Shown here piece after piece: positions 42,753 to 53,276 of a stretch of DNA of 64,000 bases; within the stretch, counting starts at the first letter, position 1, and each line of letters begins with the position of its first letter. Under the pieces are notes generated by a model. The model ran no database searches, had not been told where the DNA came from, and saw nothing but the letters and a program-made list of their open reading frames with translations. A program made the translations under genes and the position numbers. The stretch lies in contig NZ_MQUS01000001.1 in NCBI RefSeq assembly GCF_001953885.1, positions 372,001 to 436,000 of the forward strand. The letters run 5' to 3'. The DNA is from Streptomyces sp. IMTB 2501. GTDB lineage: Bacteria > Actinomycetota > Actinomycetes > Streptomycetales > Streptomycetaceae.

Positions 42753-43793
42753 TCAGCCGCTCGCCACGCGCGCCGGTACCTGCCCCTCATGGGTCCAGGC
42801 CAGCAGCTCGTCGGAGGACCAGGTGGTCACCACCCGCTCGGCGGGCACCCCGCACTCCTCGGCCCGGGCACAGCCGAGGATCTGCCAGTCCAGCTGGCCG
42901 GGCGCGTGAGCGTCGGTGTCCACGGCGAACAGCACCCCCGCCGCCACGGCCCTGCGCAGCAGCCGGCGTGGCGGGTCCAGCCGCTCGGGGCGGCTGTTGA
43001 TCTCCACGGCCGTACCGGACTCGGCGCAGGCGGCGAACACCGCGTCCGCGTCGAACTCCGACTCCGGCCGCCCCCGGCCCGTCACCAGGCGCCCGGTGCA
43101 GTGCCCCAGCACGTCGGCATGCGGATCGCGGACGGCGGCCACCATCCGGCGGGTCATCGAGCGGGCGTCCATCCGCAGCTTGGAGTGCACGGACACCACG
43201 ACCACGTCCAGCCGCCGCAGCAGCTCCGGCTCCTGGTCCAGCGAGCCGTCCTCAAGGATGTCGCACTCGATGCCGGTGAGCAGCCGGAACGGCGCCCACC
43301 GCGCGTTCAGCTCCGCCACCACCGCCAGCTGCTCGCGCAGCCGCTCCGCCGACAGGCCACGGGCCACGGTCAGCCGCGGGGAGTGGTCGGTGAGGGCGGT
43401 CCATTCATGGCCGAGCGCGGCCGCCGCCCGCCCCATCTCCTCGATCGGACTGCCCCCGTCGGACCAGTCCGAGTGGGTGTGACAGTCACCGCGGACCAGC
43501 GCCCGCAACCCGGCTCCAAGGCCCTCGGCGGGCGCCGTCCCGCTCTCCTCCTCCAGCGCGCGCAGATAGCCGGGCAGCTGCCCGGCCAGCGCCTCCCGCA
43601 CCACCTGTACGGTCTTCGGTCCGACCCCCTTGAGCGCCTCCAGCGTCCCGGCCGCCGCCCGCTCGGCGACCTCGCCCTCGGGCAGGGCGGCCAGCGTCCG
43701 GGCCGCGGTACGGAAGGCTTTCACCCGGTAGGAGGGCGCGAGCGACCGCTCCAGCAGGAAGGCGATCCGCTCCAGGGCGTCGACGGGCTCCAT
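42753..43793 (-). CDS. PHP-domain phosphoesterase with helix-hairpin-helix N-terminus
   Basis: 346 residues. Residues 1-90 resemble the HhH module of bacterial PolX (FLLERSLAPSYRVKAFRTAARTL, LKGVGPKTVQVV). The PHP domain has all metal motifs: GDCHTHSDWSDGG, TDHSPR, GIECDIL, VSVHSKL, GHCTGR and AVDTDAHAPGQ. It is the C-terminal half of PolX without the polymerase palm, seen widely in actinobacteria. Probable nuclease or histidinol-phosphatase-like phosphoesterase. Confidence 0.87.
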   Translation of the reverse strand: MEPVDALERIAFLLERSLAPSYRVKAFRTAARTLAALPEGEVAERAAAGTLEALKGVGPKTVQVVREALAGQLPGYLRALEEESGTAPAEGLGAGLRALVRGDCHTHSDWSDGGSPIEEMGRAAAALGHEWTALTDHSPRLTVARGLSAERLREQLAVVAELNARWAPFRLLTGIECDILEDGSLDQEPELLRRLDVVVVSVHSKLRMDARSMTRRMVAAVRDPHADVLGHCTGRLVTGRGRPESEFDADAVFAACAESGTAVEINSRPERLDPPRRLLRRAVAAGVLFAVDTDAHAPGQLDWQILGCARAEECGVPAERVVTTWSSDELLAWTHEGQVPARVASG

Positions 43794-43894
43794 GTACCAA
43801 GGGTGGACCAGGCCCCCCGGAGGGGCGTTCTCGATCTCCCGGCCGGTTTCGGTGGAGGACTCGTCGGGGCCGGATGCGTTCTACGCTCTCTTAT

Positions 43895-44140
43895 ATGACC
43901 GAACAAGGAGTTCCGCACATCTCCCGTCCGCGGGTCCTGGTGCTCGGTGTGTGCCAGGGCAGACCGGGTGAGCCGCCCTTCCGGATCATGGAGATCGACG
44001 GTCAGGTGATCGGTGAGGCCAGGCACGTCACCGACGTACTGGAGACCGCCGCCTCGTACGGCATCACCATCCACGACATGGACGACCCGGACGTGGTCCG
44101 GTGGGTCGGCGGGGACAAGTACACCTGGACGCTGCACTGA
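43895..44140 (+). CDS. Small conserved protein of unknown function
   Basis: 81 residues, ATG 43895, with no strong ribosome site (TCTCTTAT precedes), and the promoter lies between it and the divergent PHP gene. It has an alpha/beta pattern: RPRVLVLGVCQGRPGEPPFRIMEI, GEARHVTDVLETAASYGITIHDMDD, VVRWVGGDKYTWTL. No family recognised. Convergent with the GH16 gene, 28 bases away. Confidence 0.65.
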   Translation: MTEQGVPHISRPRVLVLGVCQGRPGEPPFRIMEIDGQVIGEARHVTDVLETAASYGITIHDMDDPDVVRWVGGDKYTWTLH

Positions 44141-44168
44141 GCCGCTCGGCCGGCCGTCCGCGGGCGGC

Positions 44169-45032
44169 CTACCCGGCCGCACGGTTGCTCGTCGTCACCG
44201 ACACCGAGTCCACCACCAGTTGCTGCGGGAACTGGGTGCTGTTGTCCGGGTCGCCGGGCCAGTAGCCGCCGACGGCCAGGTTCAGGATCAGGAAGAAGGG
44301 TTTGTTGTCGAACACCCAGGTCTTCCCGCCGAGATCGGCGGGCGAGCGCCGCTCGTAGACGTTCCCGTCCACGGACCAGGTGATCGAGCCGGGCGCCCAG
44401 TCGACGGCGAAGGTGTGGAAGCCGTCCGCGAAGGCCTGGCCGTTCGGCAGTGAGTAGGCCGCGCCTATGCCGCCGGAACCCGAGTAGCCGGGGCCGTGGA
44501 TGGTGCCGTGCACGGTCGAGGGTTCGAAGCCGACGTTCTCCATCACGTCGATCTCGCCCGAGTCCGGCCAGTTCACGGGCGTGCCGAGCATCCAGAACGC
44601 CGGCCACATGCCCTGCCCGCGAGGGATCTTCATCCGCGCCTCGACATGCCCGTACTGGGCGTTGAACTTGCCGGCCGTGTTCAGCCGGGCCGAGGTGTAC
44701 TGGCAGCTGCCGTACCAGCACTGGTAGCCGGCCGGGTTCTCCTTGCGGGCCGTGATCACCAGGTGGCCCTGGCCGTCCAGGGCCGCGTTGTCCGTCCCGG
44801 GGGTGTAGTACTCCCGCTCGTGGTTGTTGACGTTGTCCCCGGTCTCCAGCGTCCACTTCGAGGAGTCGACCGCCGAGCCCGCGGGCCCGTCGAAGTCGTC
44901 CGAGAAGGTGCTGACGGTCGCCGCCCCCGACGCGGAGGTCTGGGCCCGCGCCGGACCGACGGCGGCGGAGCCGACCAGCGCGGCGGACAGGGCGGCGAGG
45001 ATGCATCGGCGGAGCAGGCGTGGGGAAGCCAT
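44169..45032 (-). CDS. Secreted GH16 endo-beta-1,3-glucanase
   Basis: 287 residues. Signal peptide 1-30 (RLLRRCILAALSAALVGSAAVG, ARAQ). The GH16 jelly roll carries the catalytic EIDVME motif with Glu160, Asp162 and Glu165, preceded by GQGMWPAFWMLG and ending FFLILNLAVGGYWPG. It hydrolyses beta-1,3-(1,4-)glucans outside the cell. No carbohydrate-binding module. Its promoter shares a 197-base gap with the divergent prs gene. Confidence 0.92.
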   Translation of the reverse strand: MASPRLLRRCILAALSAALVGSAAVGPARAQTSASGAATVSTFSDDFDGPAGSAVDSSKWTLETGDNVNNHEREYYTPGTDNAALDGQGHLVITARKENPAGYQCWYGSCQYTSARLNTAGKFNAQYGHVEARMKIPRGQGMWPAFWMLGTPVNWPDSGEIDVMENVGFEPSTVHGTIHGPGYSGSGGIGAAYSLPNGQAFADGFHTFAVDWAPGSITWSVDGNVYERRSPADLGGKTWVFDNKPFFLILNLAVGGYWPGDPDNSTQFPQQLVVDSVSVTTSNRAAG

Positions 45033-45229
45033 GGCTCTCCGTTCGGCGTGGGGGGTGTGGGGGTGTGATGCCTCTTGATTTAAGGAGTGAGAAAAGCGAG
45101 CGTCAATACCCTGGTACGGACCTGTTTCTGATGGGCGGTCAGGGAAGTGGGGTCGCCGGTGCCCCGGTGCACGGCGGGCCGCCGATAGCATGACGGCCCA
45201 GCCCGTGACGAACAGGCGAGGAGCGGATC

Positions 45230-46177
45230 GTGCGAGACATCGCCGTCTTCAGCGGCAGCGCCCATCCCGACCTGGCCCGCGAGGTCTGCGCCCACCTCGG
45301 GGTGCCTCTCAGTCCCACCCGGATCAGCCGGTTCGCCAACGACTGCCTGGGGGTGCAGCTGCAGGCCAACTGCCGGGAACGGGACGTCTTCCTGATCCAG
45401 CCGCTGGTCCGGCCGGTGCAGGAGCACCTGGTGGAGCTGCTGCTGATGTGCGACGCCGCCCGGGGCGCCTCCGCCGCCAGGATCACCGTCGTCATGCCGC
45501 ACTACTCCTACGCCCGCTCCGACAAGAAGGACGCCCCGCGTATCTCCATCGGCGGCCGGCTGGTCGCCGATCTGCTCGTGGCGGCGGGCGCGAGCCGGGT
45601 GCTCGCCATGACCCTGCACTCCCCGCAGGTGCACGGCTTCTTCTCGGTGCCGGTCGACCATCTGAACGCGCTGCGTGAACTCGCCGCGCACTTTCGCCGG
45701 TACGACCTGGCGCGTACCACGGTCGTCTCGCCGGACCTCGGCAACGCCAAGGAGGCCGCCGCCTTCGCCCGGCTCATCGGCGCCCGGGTGGCGGCCGGTG
45801 CCAAGCAGCGGTTCGCGGAGGACCGGGTGAGCATCAGCTCCGTCATCGGCGACGTCACCGGCCGGGACGTCATCGTGCTGGACGACGAGATCGCCAAGGG
45901 CAGCACCGTGCTCGAACTCCTCGACCGGCTGCGCGAGTCCGGCGTCCGGTCGATCCGGGTGGCGTGCACGCACGGGCTGTTCGCCGCCGGTGCGCTGAAG
46001 CGGCTGAGCGAGCAGCCGGACGTGCTGGAGATCGTCTGCACCAACACCGTGCCGGTGCCGGTGGACGGCGAGCCCACCGACAAGCTGCGGGTGCTCTCCA
46101 TCGCCCCGGCGCTCGCGGAGGCGGTACGGCGCATTCACAACGGTGAATCCGTGAGCGCCCTGTTCGAGCAGTCGTAG
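45230..46177 (+). CDS. prs: Second ribose-phosphate pyrophosphokinase
   Basis: 315 residues, GTG start with GAGGAG. PRPP synthetase features: [43 protein letters not shown], the tandem phosphoribosyltransferase folds, and [21 protein letters not shown] (PRPP loop). A divergent paralogue rather than the housekeeping copy is suggested by its location and by altered usual residues (for example VLDDEIAKG in place of the common VDDMIDTGGT). It is followed 65 bases later by a tuf paralogue, so the pair is likely cotranscribed. Confidence 0.88.
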   Translation: MRDIAVFSGSAHPDLAREVCAHLGVPLSPTRISRFANDCLGVQLQANCRERDVFLIQPLVRPVQEHLVELLLMCDAARGASAARITVVMPHYSYARSDKKDAPRISIGGRLVADLLVAAGASRVLAMTLHSPQVHGFFSVPVDHLNALRELAAHFRRYDLARTTVVSPDLGNAKEAAAFARLIGARVAAGAKQRFAEDRVSISSVIGDVTGRDVIVLDDEIAKGSTVLELLDRLRESGVRSIRVACTHGLFAAGALKRLSEQPDVLEIVCTNTVPVPVDGEPTDKLRVLSIAPALAEAVRRIHNGESVSALFEQS

Positions 46178-46242
46178 AGCGCCTAGACAGGAAGGAGTGG
46201 CGCGGCACCCGGCGGCACCCACCCCTACCTGGAGGGCCGGCA

Positions 46243-47436
<1,194 letters not shown>

Positions 47437-47452
47437 CCGGCCGGAGCCGGGC

Positions 47453-47833
47453 TCACAGCGAGCCGGACGCGGCCCCGGACCGGGCCAGGGCCGCGTCCAG
47501 TGTGGGATGCGGGGGCAGCAGCCGGGACAGACCGGTGACGCGGAAGACGCGCAGCGTCAGCGGGTGCGTGCACACCAGGTGCAGCTGTCCGCCGCCGCCC
47601 AGCACCCGGGCGCGGGCCCGGTACAGCAGCCGCAGCCCCGAGCAGTCGAAGAACTCCACCGGCCGCAGATCGATGACGACCCGGGCACCGGGCCGGCCGG
47701 TGATCTGGTCCAGCGACGGGCCGATCTCCGTCGCCGACAGCAGATCGATCTCGCCCCGCAACTCCAGGACCGTGTGCGCCCGGTGCTCGTACACACGGAG
47801 GTGACGGGGGAGCGGTGCAGGCTCGTCTCGCAC
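47453..47833 (-). CDS. STAS-domain anti-sigma-factor antagonist
   Basis: 126 residues from GTG 47833, with GGGAGG ten bases upstream (in-frame GTG 47851 also possible). STAS fold: [45 protein letters not shown], where Ser in DCSG is the usual phosphorylation site, and [20 protein letters not shown]. Such proteins release sigma factors from RsbW-like anti-sigma kinases; none is encoded nearby. Convergent with tuf3, 16 bases between stops. Confidence 0.87.
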   Translation of the reverse strand: MRDEPAPLPRHLRVYEHRAHTVLELRGEIDLLSATEIGPSLDQITGRPGARVVIDLRPVEFFDCSGLRLLYRARARVLGGGGQLHLVCTHPLTLRVFRVTGLSRLLPPHPTLDAALARSGAASGSL

Positions 47834-47976
47834 GACGGCATCACCTCCCACCCGCGCCCGGACGTCGGTCTCCCGATCGTCAAGTTACCCTCGATGGAAG
47901 GAATTTGAGCATGTTCGGTTGACATATGTCTGCGAGTTTGGCGCTTGCCGCCCGGCAATCGTGCCGAGTTGACCAG

Positions 47977-48927
47977 TCAGTCGACCAGAAGGACCAGCTT
48001 CCCGGTCGTCCGTCCGGTGTCGCCCGCTTCGTGCGCCTTCGCCGCATCCGCCAGCGGGAACGTCCCGGCGATCGTGGCCTTCAGTTTCCCGGACCCGGCC
48101 AGCTCCGCGATCGCCTCCATTCCGGCCCGGTCGGCGTCCACCAGCATGCGCACGGCCCGTACGCCGAGCCGCTCGGCCTCGTCGTAGAACTCCTGCGAGC
48201 CCCCGGGCAGGATCGACACCACGACACCGCCCGGCCGCAGCACCTTCAGCGACGCCACCGAGGTGTCCCCGCCGAGCGTGTCCAGGACCACGTCGACGTC
48301 CCGCACCGCCTCCGTGACCTCGGTCGTCCGGTAGTCGACCGCCTCGTCCACGCCGATCTCGCGCAGGAAGTCGTGCTTGCCCGCGCTCGCCGTACCGATC
48401 ACATACGCGCCGCGCGCCTTGGCGATCTGCACGGCCACGTGCCCGACGCCGCCGGCCGCCGCGTGGATCAGCACCCGCTGCCCGGGCCGCAGGTCCGCGT
48501 GCTCGGTCAGCGCCTGCCAGGCGGTCAGGGACACCAGCGGCAGCGCGCCGGCCTGGGTGTGGTCGACCGAGGCCGGCTTGTGCGTGAGGGCACGGACCGG
48601 CGCGATCGCGTAATCGGCGTGCGAGCCATGGCCGTAGGGGTAGGGCAGCATGCCGAAGACCTCGTCGCCGGGCGTGAAGGCGGCCACGCCGATCCCGGTC
48701 TCCACGACCTCCCCGGAGACGTCCCAGCCGAGGACGAACGGCGGCCGGCCGAGGAAGCCGCCGGTGGCCCGGTGCTTCCAGTCGGTGGGGTTGACCCCGG
48801 CGGCCCGCACCCGCACCAGCACCTGGTTCGGGCCCGGCTTCGGCCGCTCCACCTGCACTTCCCTCAGGGCCTCGGGACCGCCGAGGACGTCCTGGCTGAT
48901 GGCTCGCATCGTGTTCGCATCGCTCAT
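47977..48927 (-). CDS. NADP-dependent quinone oxidoreductase (MDR, zinc-independent)
   Basis: 316 residues, ATG 48927 (GTG 48933 in frame). MDR features: AGVNPTDWKHRATGGF, FVLGWDVSGEVVE, GVAAFTPGDEVFGM, VLIHAAAGGVGHVAVQIAKARGAYVIGT and VVLDTLGGDT. There are no zinc-ligand cysteines, placing it with QOR/zeta-crystallin enzymes. Divergent from the GlxA regulator with a 71-base gap, a usual pairing in which the regulator controls the reductase. Confidence 0.9.
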   Translation of the reverse strand: MSDANTMRAISQDVLGGPEALREVQVERPKPGPNQVLVRVRAAGVNPTDWKHRATGGFLGRPPFVLGWDVSGEVVETGIGVAAFTPGDEVFGMLPYPYGHGSHADYAIAPVRALTHKPASVDHTQAGALPLVSLTAWQALTEHADLRPGQRVLIHAAAGGVGHVAVQIAKARGAYVIGTASAGKHDFLREIGVDEAVDYRTTEVTEAVRDVDVVLDTLGGDTSVASLKVLRPGGVVVSILPGGSQEFYDEAERLGVRAVRMLVDADRAGMEAIAELAGSGKLKATIAGTFPLADAAKAHEAGDTGRTTGKLVLLVD

Positions 48928-48998
48928 GGTCACCCAGCCTGCCGGGCGCCGGCCGTCCGGGAAATGGCATGAATGCCAAGCTTCGATAGGATCGTGCC

Positions 48999-49967
48999 AT
49001 GACCGATGTCCCGCTGCACACCCGGCGCCCCGAGCGGGTGGTCGTCCTGGCCCTGGACGGCGTCTACCCCTTCGAGCTGGGCATCCCCAGCCGGATCCTC
49101 GGCGCCGCCGACGGCCACTACGAGGTCCTGACCTGCACGGTCGACGGCCGCCCGGTGCGCACCAGCGCCGACTTCACGATCGGTGTCGCACACGGCCCCG
49201 AGATCCTAGACACGGCCGACACGGTCGTGGTCACCTCGATGCCGCCCGCGTACATCCCCACGGAGCTGCCGGACGAGGTCACCGCGGCCCTCGCCCGGAT
49301 CCGCCCGGACGCACGGATCGTCTCGATCTGCACGGCCGCCTTCGTGCTCGCCGAGGCCGGCCTGCTCGACGGCCGCCGGGCGACCACGCACTGGCAGGTG
49401 GCCGATGCGTTCCGCCGCCGCTTCCCGCGGGTCGACCTCGATCCGGACGTCCTCTTCGTCGCCGACGGCCGCATGCTCACCTCGGCCGGGGCCGCCTCCG
49501 GCGTCGATATCTGCCTGCACATCGTCCGTGCCGACCACGGCAGCGAGCTGGCCAACGCCGTCGCCCGCCGCTGTGTCGTCCCGCCGTTCCGGGACGGCGG
49601 CCAGGCCCAGTACATCGAGCAGCCGGTCCCCGAAAGCGGCGCGGCGAGCACGGCGGCGACCCGTGCCTGGGCCCTGGAGCGCCTCGAAGAGCCGCTCACC
49701 CTCACCGATCTCGCCGGCCACGCCCGGATGAGCCTGCGCACCTTCGCCCGCCGCTTCGGCGACGAGGTCGGCCTCAGCCCCGGCCGCTGGCTGATCCAGC
49801 AGCGCGTCACCCGCGCCCGGCATCTGCTGGAGTCCAGCGACCTGCCGGTGGACCGGATCGCCGCCGAGGTCGGCTTCGCCACCGGCGCCTCGCTGCGCCA
49901 GCACCTGCACGCGGCGATCGGGGTGTCCCCGCAGGCGTACCGGCGGACCTTCCAGCAGACCCGCTGA
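48999..49967 (+). CDS. GlxA-type regulator (DJ-1/PfpI plus AraC HTH)
   Basis: 322 residues. The N-terminal DJ-1/PfpI-like domain (about 13-195) has FELGIPSRILG and the elbow SICTAAFVLAEAGLLDGRRATTHW. The C-terminal AraC domain (about 220-320) has LTDLAGHARMSLRTFARRF and IAAEVGFATGASLRQHLHAAIGVSPQAYRRTF. It probably senses a small molecule or redox signal through the DJ-1 domain and activates the divergent oxidoreductase. It ends 3 bases from the convergent amidohydrolase stop. Confidence 0.9.
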   Translation: MTDVPLHTRRPERVVVLALDGVYPFELGIPSRILGAADGHYEVLTCTVDGRPVRTSADFTIGVAHGPEILDTADTVVVTSMPPAYIPTELPDEVTAALARIRPDARIVSICTAAFVLAEAGLLDGRRATTHWQVADAFRRRFPRVDLDPDVLFVADGRMLTSAGAASGVDICLHIVRADHGSELANAVARRCVVPPFRDGGQAQYIEQPVPESGAASTAATRAWALERLEEPLTLTDLAGHARMSLRTFARRFGDEVGLSPGRWLIQQRVTRARHLLESSDLPVDRIAAEVGFATGASLRQHLHAAIGVSPQAYRRTFQQTR

Positions 49968-49970
49968 AGG

Positions 49971-51605
49971 TCATTCGGCGCCGTACACCCGCTCCCCGCC
50001 CACATAGGTGAGGGCCGCGCCCGTCTCCGCGATCTCCTGTGGCGGCCCGGCGAACGGATCGCGGTCCAGGACCACCAGATCGGCGAGCGCCCCGACGGCC
50101 ACCCGGCCGGTGTCGTCCAGATGGTTCACGTACGCCGAGCCGGCCGTGTAGGCCGTCAGCGCGTCCGTGAGGCCGAGCCGCTCCTCGGGCAGGAACACCG
50201 GTCCGGTGCCGCCCGGCTCGATCCGGTTGACCGCGACATGGACGCCCTGGAGCGGATCGGGGCTGCTCACCGGCCAGTCACTGCCCGCCGCGAGCCGCGC
50301 CCCCGAGCGCAGCAGCGCGCCGAACGGGTACTGCCAGGCGGCCCGTTCGGGCCCGAGGAAGGGGATCGTCAGCTCGTCCATCTGCGGCTCGTGGGCGGCC
50401 CACAGCGGCTGGATGTTCGCGGTCGCGCCGAGCCCCGCGAACCGGGGCACGTCGTCCGGGTGCACGACCTGCAGATGCGCGAGATGCGGCCGGGTGTCGC
50501 TCGGCCCGTTCGCGGCACGGGCCGCTTCGACCGCGTCCAGCGCATCGCGTACGGCACGGTCGCCCAGCGCGTGGAAGTGGCACTGGAAGCCGAGCGCATC
50601 CAACTCGGTGACGTACTTGGGTAGTCGGGAAGGCTCGATGAAGCTCTTGCCGCGGTTGGCGGTCGCGCACCCGCACCGGTCCAGGTAGGGGTCGAGCAGC
50701 GCCGCCGTGCCGTTCTCGGCGACCCCGTCCAGCATCAGCTTCACCGTGCCCGCCCGGAACCGGCCCTGGCGCAACGCCGCCCGCTTCTCCACGAGTTCGG
50801 GGATCTGCTCGGCGCCGCGCTCCCGGTCCCACCACAGCGCGCCCACCACCCGCGCGGTCAGCGAACCCTCCCGCGCCGCCGCGAGATACGCCTCGGCGGG
50901 GTCGTCCATGCCGAGGAAGTCACCGACCAGCGCGTCCTGCCAGGCGGTGATGCCGAGCGAGTGCAGATGCCGCTGGGCGTGCAGCAGCGCGGCCAGCCGG
51001 TCGGCCGGTGTGGCGGGCGGGGTGAGCCGGCCGACCAGCTGCATCGCACCCTCCTGGAGCGTGCCGCTGGGCTCCCCGGAGGCGTCGCGCTCGATCCGCC
51101 CGTCGGCCGGGTCGGGGGTGTCCCGGTCGATGCCCGCCAGCCGCAGCGCCCGGCTGTTGACCCAGGCGCCGTGATGGTCCCGGTTCGGCAGATACACCGG
51201 CCGGTCCGGTACGACCGCGTCCAGCAGCTCCTTGGCCGGCGTCCCGCCCGCGAACGCCTCCATCGACCAGCCGCCGCCCAGGATCCACTCCCGCTCCGGA
51301 TGGGCGTCGGCGTACGCCCGTACGGTGGCCACGCTCTCCTCGGCCGTCGTCGTACCGGACAGATCGCACTGGGCCAGCTCCAGCCCCGCCGGCACCGGAT
51401 GGACGTGCGCGTCCTGGAAGCCGGGCAGCAGCAGCCGGCCCGCGAGATCGACCACCTCCGTGCCCGGCCCGGCCAGGTCGTGCAGCTCGTCGCCGCCGAC
51501 GGCGGTGATACGGCCGCCGGTGACGGCGACGGCGGTCGCGGTACGGCCCTCGGGTCCCCCGGGGGTGAGGACGGGGCCGCCGGTGAACAGCAGATCAGCG
51601 TGCAT
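49971..51605 (-). CDS. YtcJ-type amidohydrolase
   Basis: 544 residues, ATG 51605. Amidohydrolase-3 features: LLLPGFQDAHVHPVPAG (HxH metals), GTVKLMLDG (carboxylated Lys region), FQCHFHALGDRAVRDALD, LAHLQVVHP and AAGSDWPVSSPDPLQG (Asp). Cytoplasmic. The permease encoded 44 bases upstream on the same strand probably supplies its substrate, an N-acyl or cyclic amide, amine or amino-acid derivative. Confidence 0.87.
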   Translation of the reverse strand: MHADLLFTGGPVLTPGGPEGRTATAVAVTGGRITAVGGDELHDLAGPGTEVVDLAGRLLLPGFQDAHVHPVPAGLELAQCDLSGTTTAEESVATVRAYADAHPEREWILGGGWSMEAFAGGTPAKELLDAVVPDRPVYLPNRDHHGAWVNSRALRLAGIDRDTPDPADGRIERDASGEPSGTLQEGAMQLVGRLTPPATPADRLAALLHAQRHLHSLGITAWQDALVGDFLGMDDPAEAYLAAAREGSLTARVVGALWWDRERGAEQIPELVEKRAALRQGRFRAGTVKLMLDGVAENGTAALLDPYLDRCGCATANRGKSFIEPSRLPKYVTELDALGFQCHFHALGDRAVRDALDAVEAARAANGPSDTRPHLAHLQVVHPDDVPRFAGLGATANIQPLWAAHEPQMDELTIPFLGPERAAWQYPFGALLRSGARLAAGSDWPVSSPDPLQGVHVAVNRIEPGGTGPVFLPEERLGLTDALTAYTAGSAYVNHLDDTGRVAVGALADLVVLDRDPFAGPPQEIAETGAALTYVGGERVYGAE

Positions 51606-51649
51606 GATGCCTTTCCTGGTGGTTCGGCCGATGGTGATCGGCCCGGTGG

Positions 51650-53152
51650 TCAGCTGGAGGTGGTGAGCAGCTCGGGGGAGTCGGCGTCGGTCCCCGCGCC
51701 GGTGCGGAAGTACGGCGATCGGCGCACCCACTTGGCCCAGGCGGCGACCGCGAACCCGGAGACGATCATGGCGACCGGCATGAGCAGCAGGAACCAGCCG
51801 TTGTCCGCGCGGAGTTCGAGGTGGTCGGCGGAGTCGTAGAAGGACCAGCCGAGGTAGCCGCCGAGGCCCAGCAGGGCCAGCGCGCTGAGCGTGGGCAGCA
51901 GCACCGCCCGCACGCCCTGCCGCCAGTCCTCCCGCAGCAGGGCGCGGAAGCGTACGGCGGCCGCCAGCGCGGTGAGCGCGTAGGACAGGGCGACGACGAC
52001 ACCGATCGCGTTCACGGTCGCGTTGATCATGTCGGCCAGGCGCGGGATCACCAGCGCACCCGCCGCCACCACGACGGCCAGCGCCCCGATCAGCAGCGTC
52101 CCGGCCGCCGGAGTCCCGTACCGGGCGCTGACCTTGGACCACACCGGTCCGAGGGTGCGGTCCCGGCTCATCGCGAACATCCCGCGGGCCGTCGGGATGA
52201 CGCCGGCCTGCAGCGAGGCCACCGCCGAGAACATCAGGGCGACCAACGGCAGCGCGGCGAGCGGCTGGGACGCCAGCCGGTCCCCGTAGTACGCGAGCCC
52301 CTGGGCCCCATGACCGGCCAACTCCTGCGGGGAAAGCACCCGTTGGAAGGCGACCGAGCCGAGCAGGAACAGCCCGAGCATCGTCACCAGCGTGATGATC
52401 CCGGCCCGGGAGGCGTCCCGCGGGTCGCGCACCTCCTCGTTCACGGTGAACGCGGCCTCGAAACCCCAGTAACAGAACACCGACAGCAGCAGCCCCTGCG
52501 CCACCGCGGTCGCCGAGGGGATCGCGAACGGGTCGAACCAGGACAGGCTGAAGGAGTGCGGGCCGGTGACGATGCCGTAGCCGCAGAACCCGAGCAGCAC
52601 GACGTACTCGAAGACCAGCAGCCCGGTCTGCAGCCGGGCCGCCGTGCGGACACCGGTCACGGCGGTCAGCGTGACGGCGACCAGGACGACGATCCCCACC
52701 GCCGTGGTCTGCGCGGTCGAGCCCGGATCGAGGCCCAGCGAGCCGATCCGGTGCAGGCCCGCCTCCCCGGCCAGTTGCAGCAGCGCCGATCCGGTGACCG
52801 CCGTGGTGTACGCGAGGAACGCCACGCTCGCCACGAAGTTCACCCAGCCGACCATGAAACCGAGCCACGGGCTGAGCGAACGGCCCACCCACACATAGCC
52901 GTTGCCCGCGTTCGGCTCCACCCGGTTCAGCCGTGCGAAGGCCCCGGCGATCCCGAGGACGGGCAGGAAGGCCAGCAGCATGATGGCCGGCAGATGCGGG
53001 CCGACCACCCCCGCGGTCACTCCGAGACCGATGCCGATGCTGGTCGTGGCGGCCGTACTGGAGGCGGCGACGGCGACGCCGTCCACGAGGCCGAGGGATT
53101 GGCGCAGCTCGGGCCGCGCGGGGGGATCCACTCCGAAGGGTCTGTCACTCAT
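51650..53152 (-). CDS. APC-superfamily amino acid permease
   Basis: 500 residues with about 12 membrane helices. N-terminal motif LGLVDGVAVAASSTAATTSIGIGLG, then NAGNGYVWVGRSLSPWLGFMVGW, CYWGFEAAFTVNEEVRDPRDASRAGI and GVIPTARGMFAMSRDRTLGPVWSKV, all typical of APC transporters. First gene of a two-gene leftward operon with the amidohydrolase, and divergent from a TetR gene whose promoter region carries a palindrome. Confidence 0.9.
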   Translation of the reverse strand: MSDRPFGVDPPARPELRQSLGLVDGVAVAASSTAATTSIGIGLGVTAGVVGPHLPAIMLLAFLPVLGIAGAFARLNRVEPNAGNGYVWVGRSLSPWLGFMVGWVNFVASVAFLAYTTAVTGSALLQLAGEAGLHRIGSLGLDPGSTAQTTAVGIVVLVAVTLTAVTGVRTAARLQTGLLVFEYVVLLGFCGYGIVTGPHSFSLSWFDPFAIPSATAVAQGLLLSVFCYWGFEAAFTVNEEVRDPRDASRAGIITLVTMLGLFLLGSVAFQRVLSPQELAGHGAQGLAYYGDRLASQPLAALPLVALMFSAVASLQAGVIPTARGMFAMSRDRTLGPVWSKVSARYGTPAAGTLLIGALAVVVAAGALVIPRLADMINATVNAIGVVVALSYALTALAAAVRFRALLREDWRQGVRAVLLPTLSALALLGLGGYLGWSFYDSADHLELRADNGWFLLLMPVAMIVSGFAVAAWAKWVRRSPYFRTGAGTDADSPELLTTSS

Positions 53153-53231
53153 GCCGGTTCTCCGCTCGCACCGCGGGGGCCCCGGTCGGCCCCGGTGACC
53201 GGACATGAAACTGCCGGGGCACTTAACAGGT

Positions 53232-53242
53232 CAACAATGTTG
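53232..53242. promoter_or_regulatory. Palindrome in the permease/tetR divergent promoter
   Basis: CAACAATGTTG is a perfect 11-base palindrome (odd centre) 34 bases before the TetR start. Likely TetR operator controlling permease and regulator. Confidence 0.5.
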
Positions 53243-53276
53243 TCATAAGGTGCCGGGCACGAACGAGGGAGGTCCC

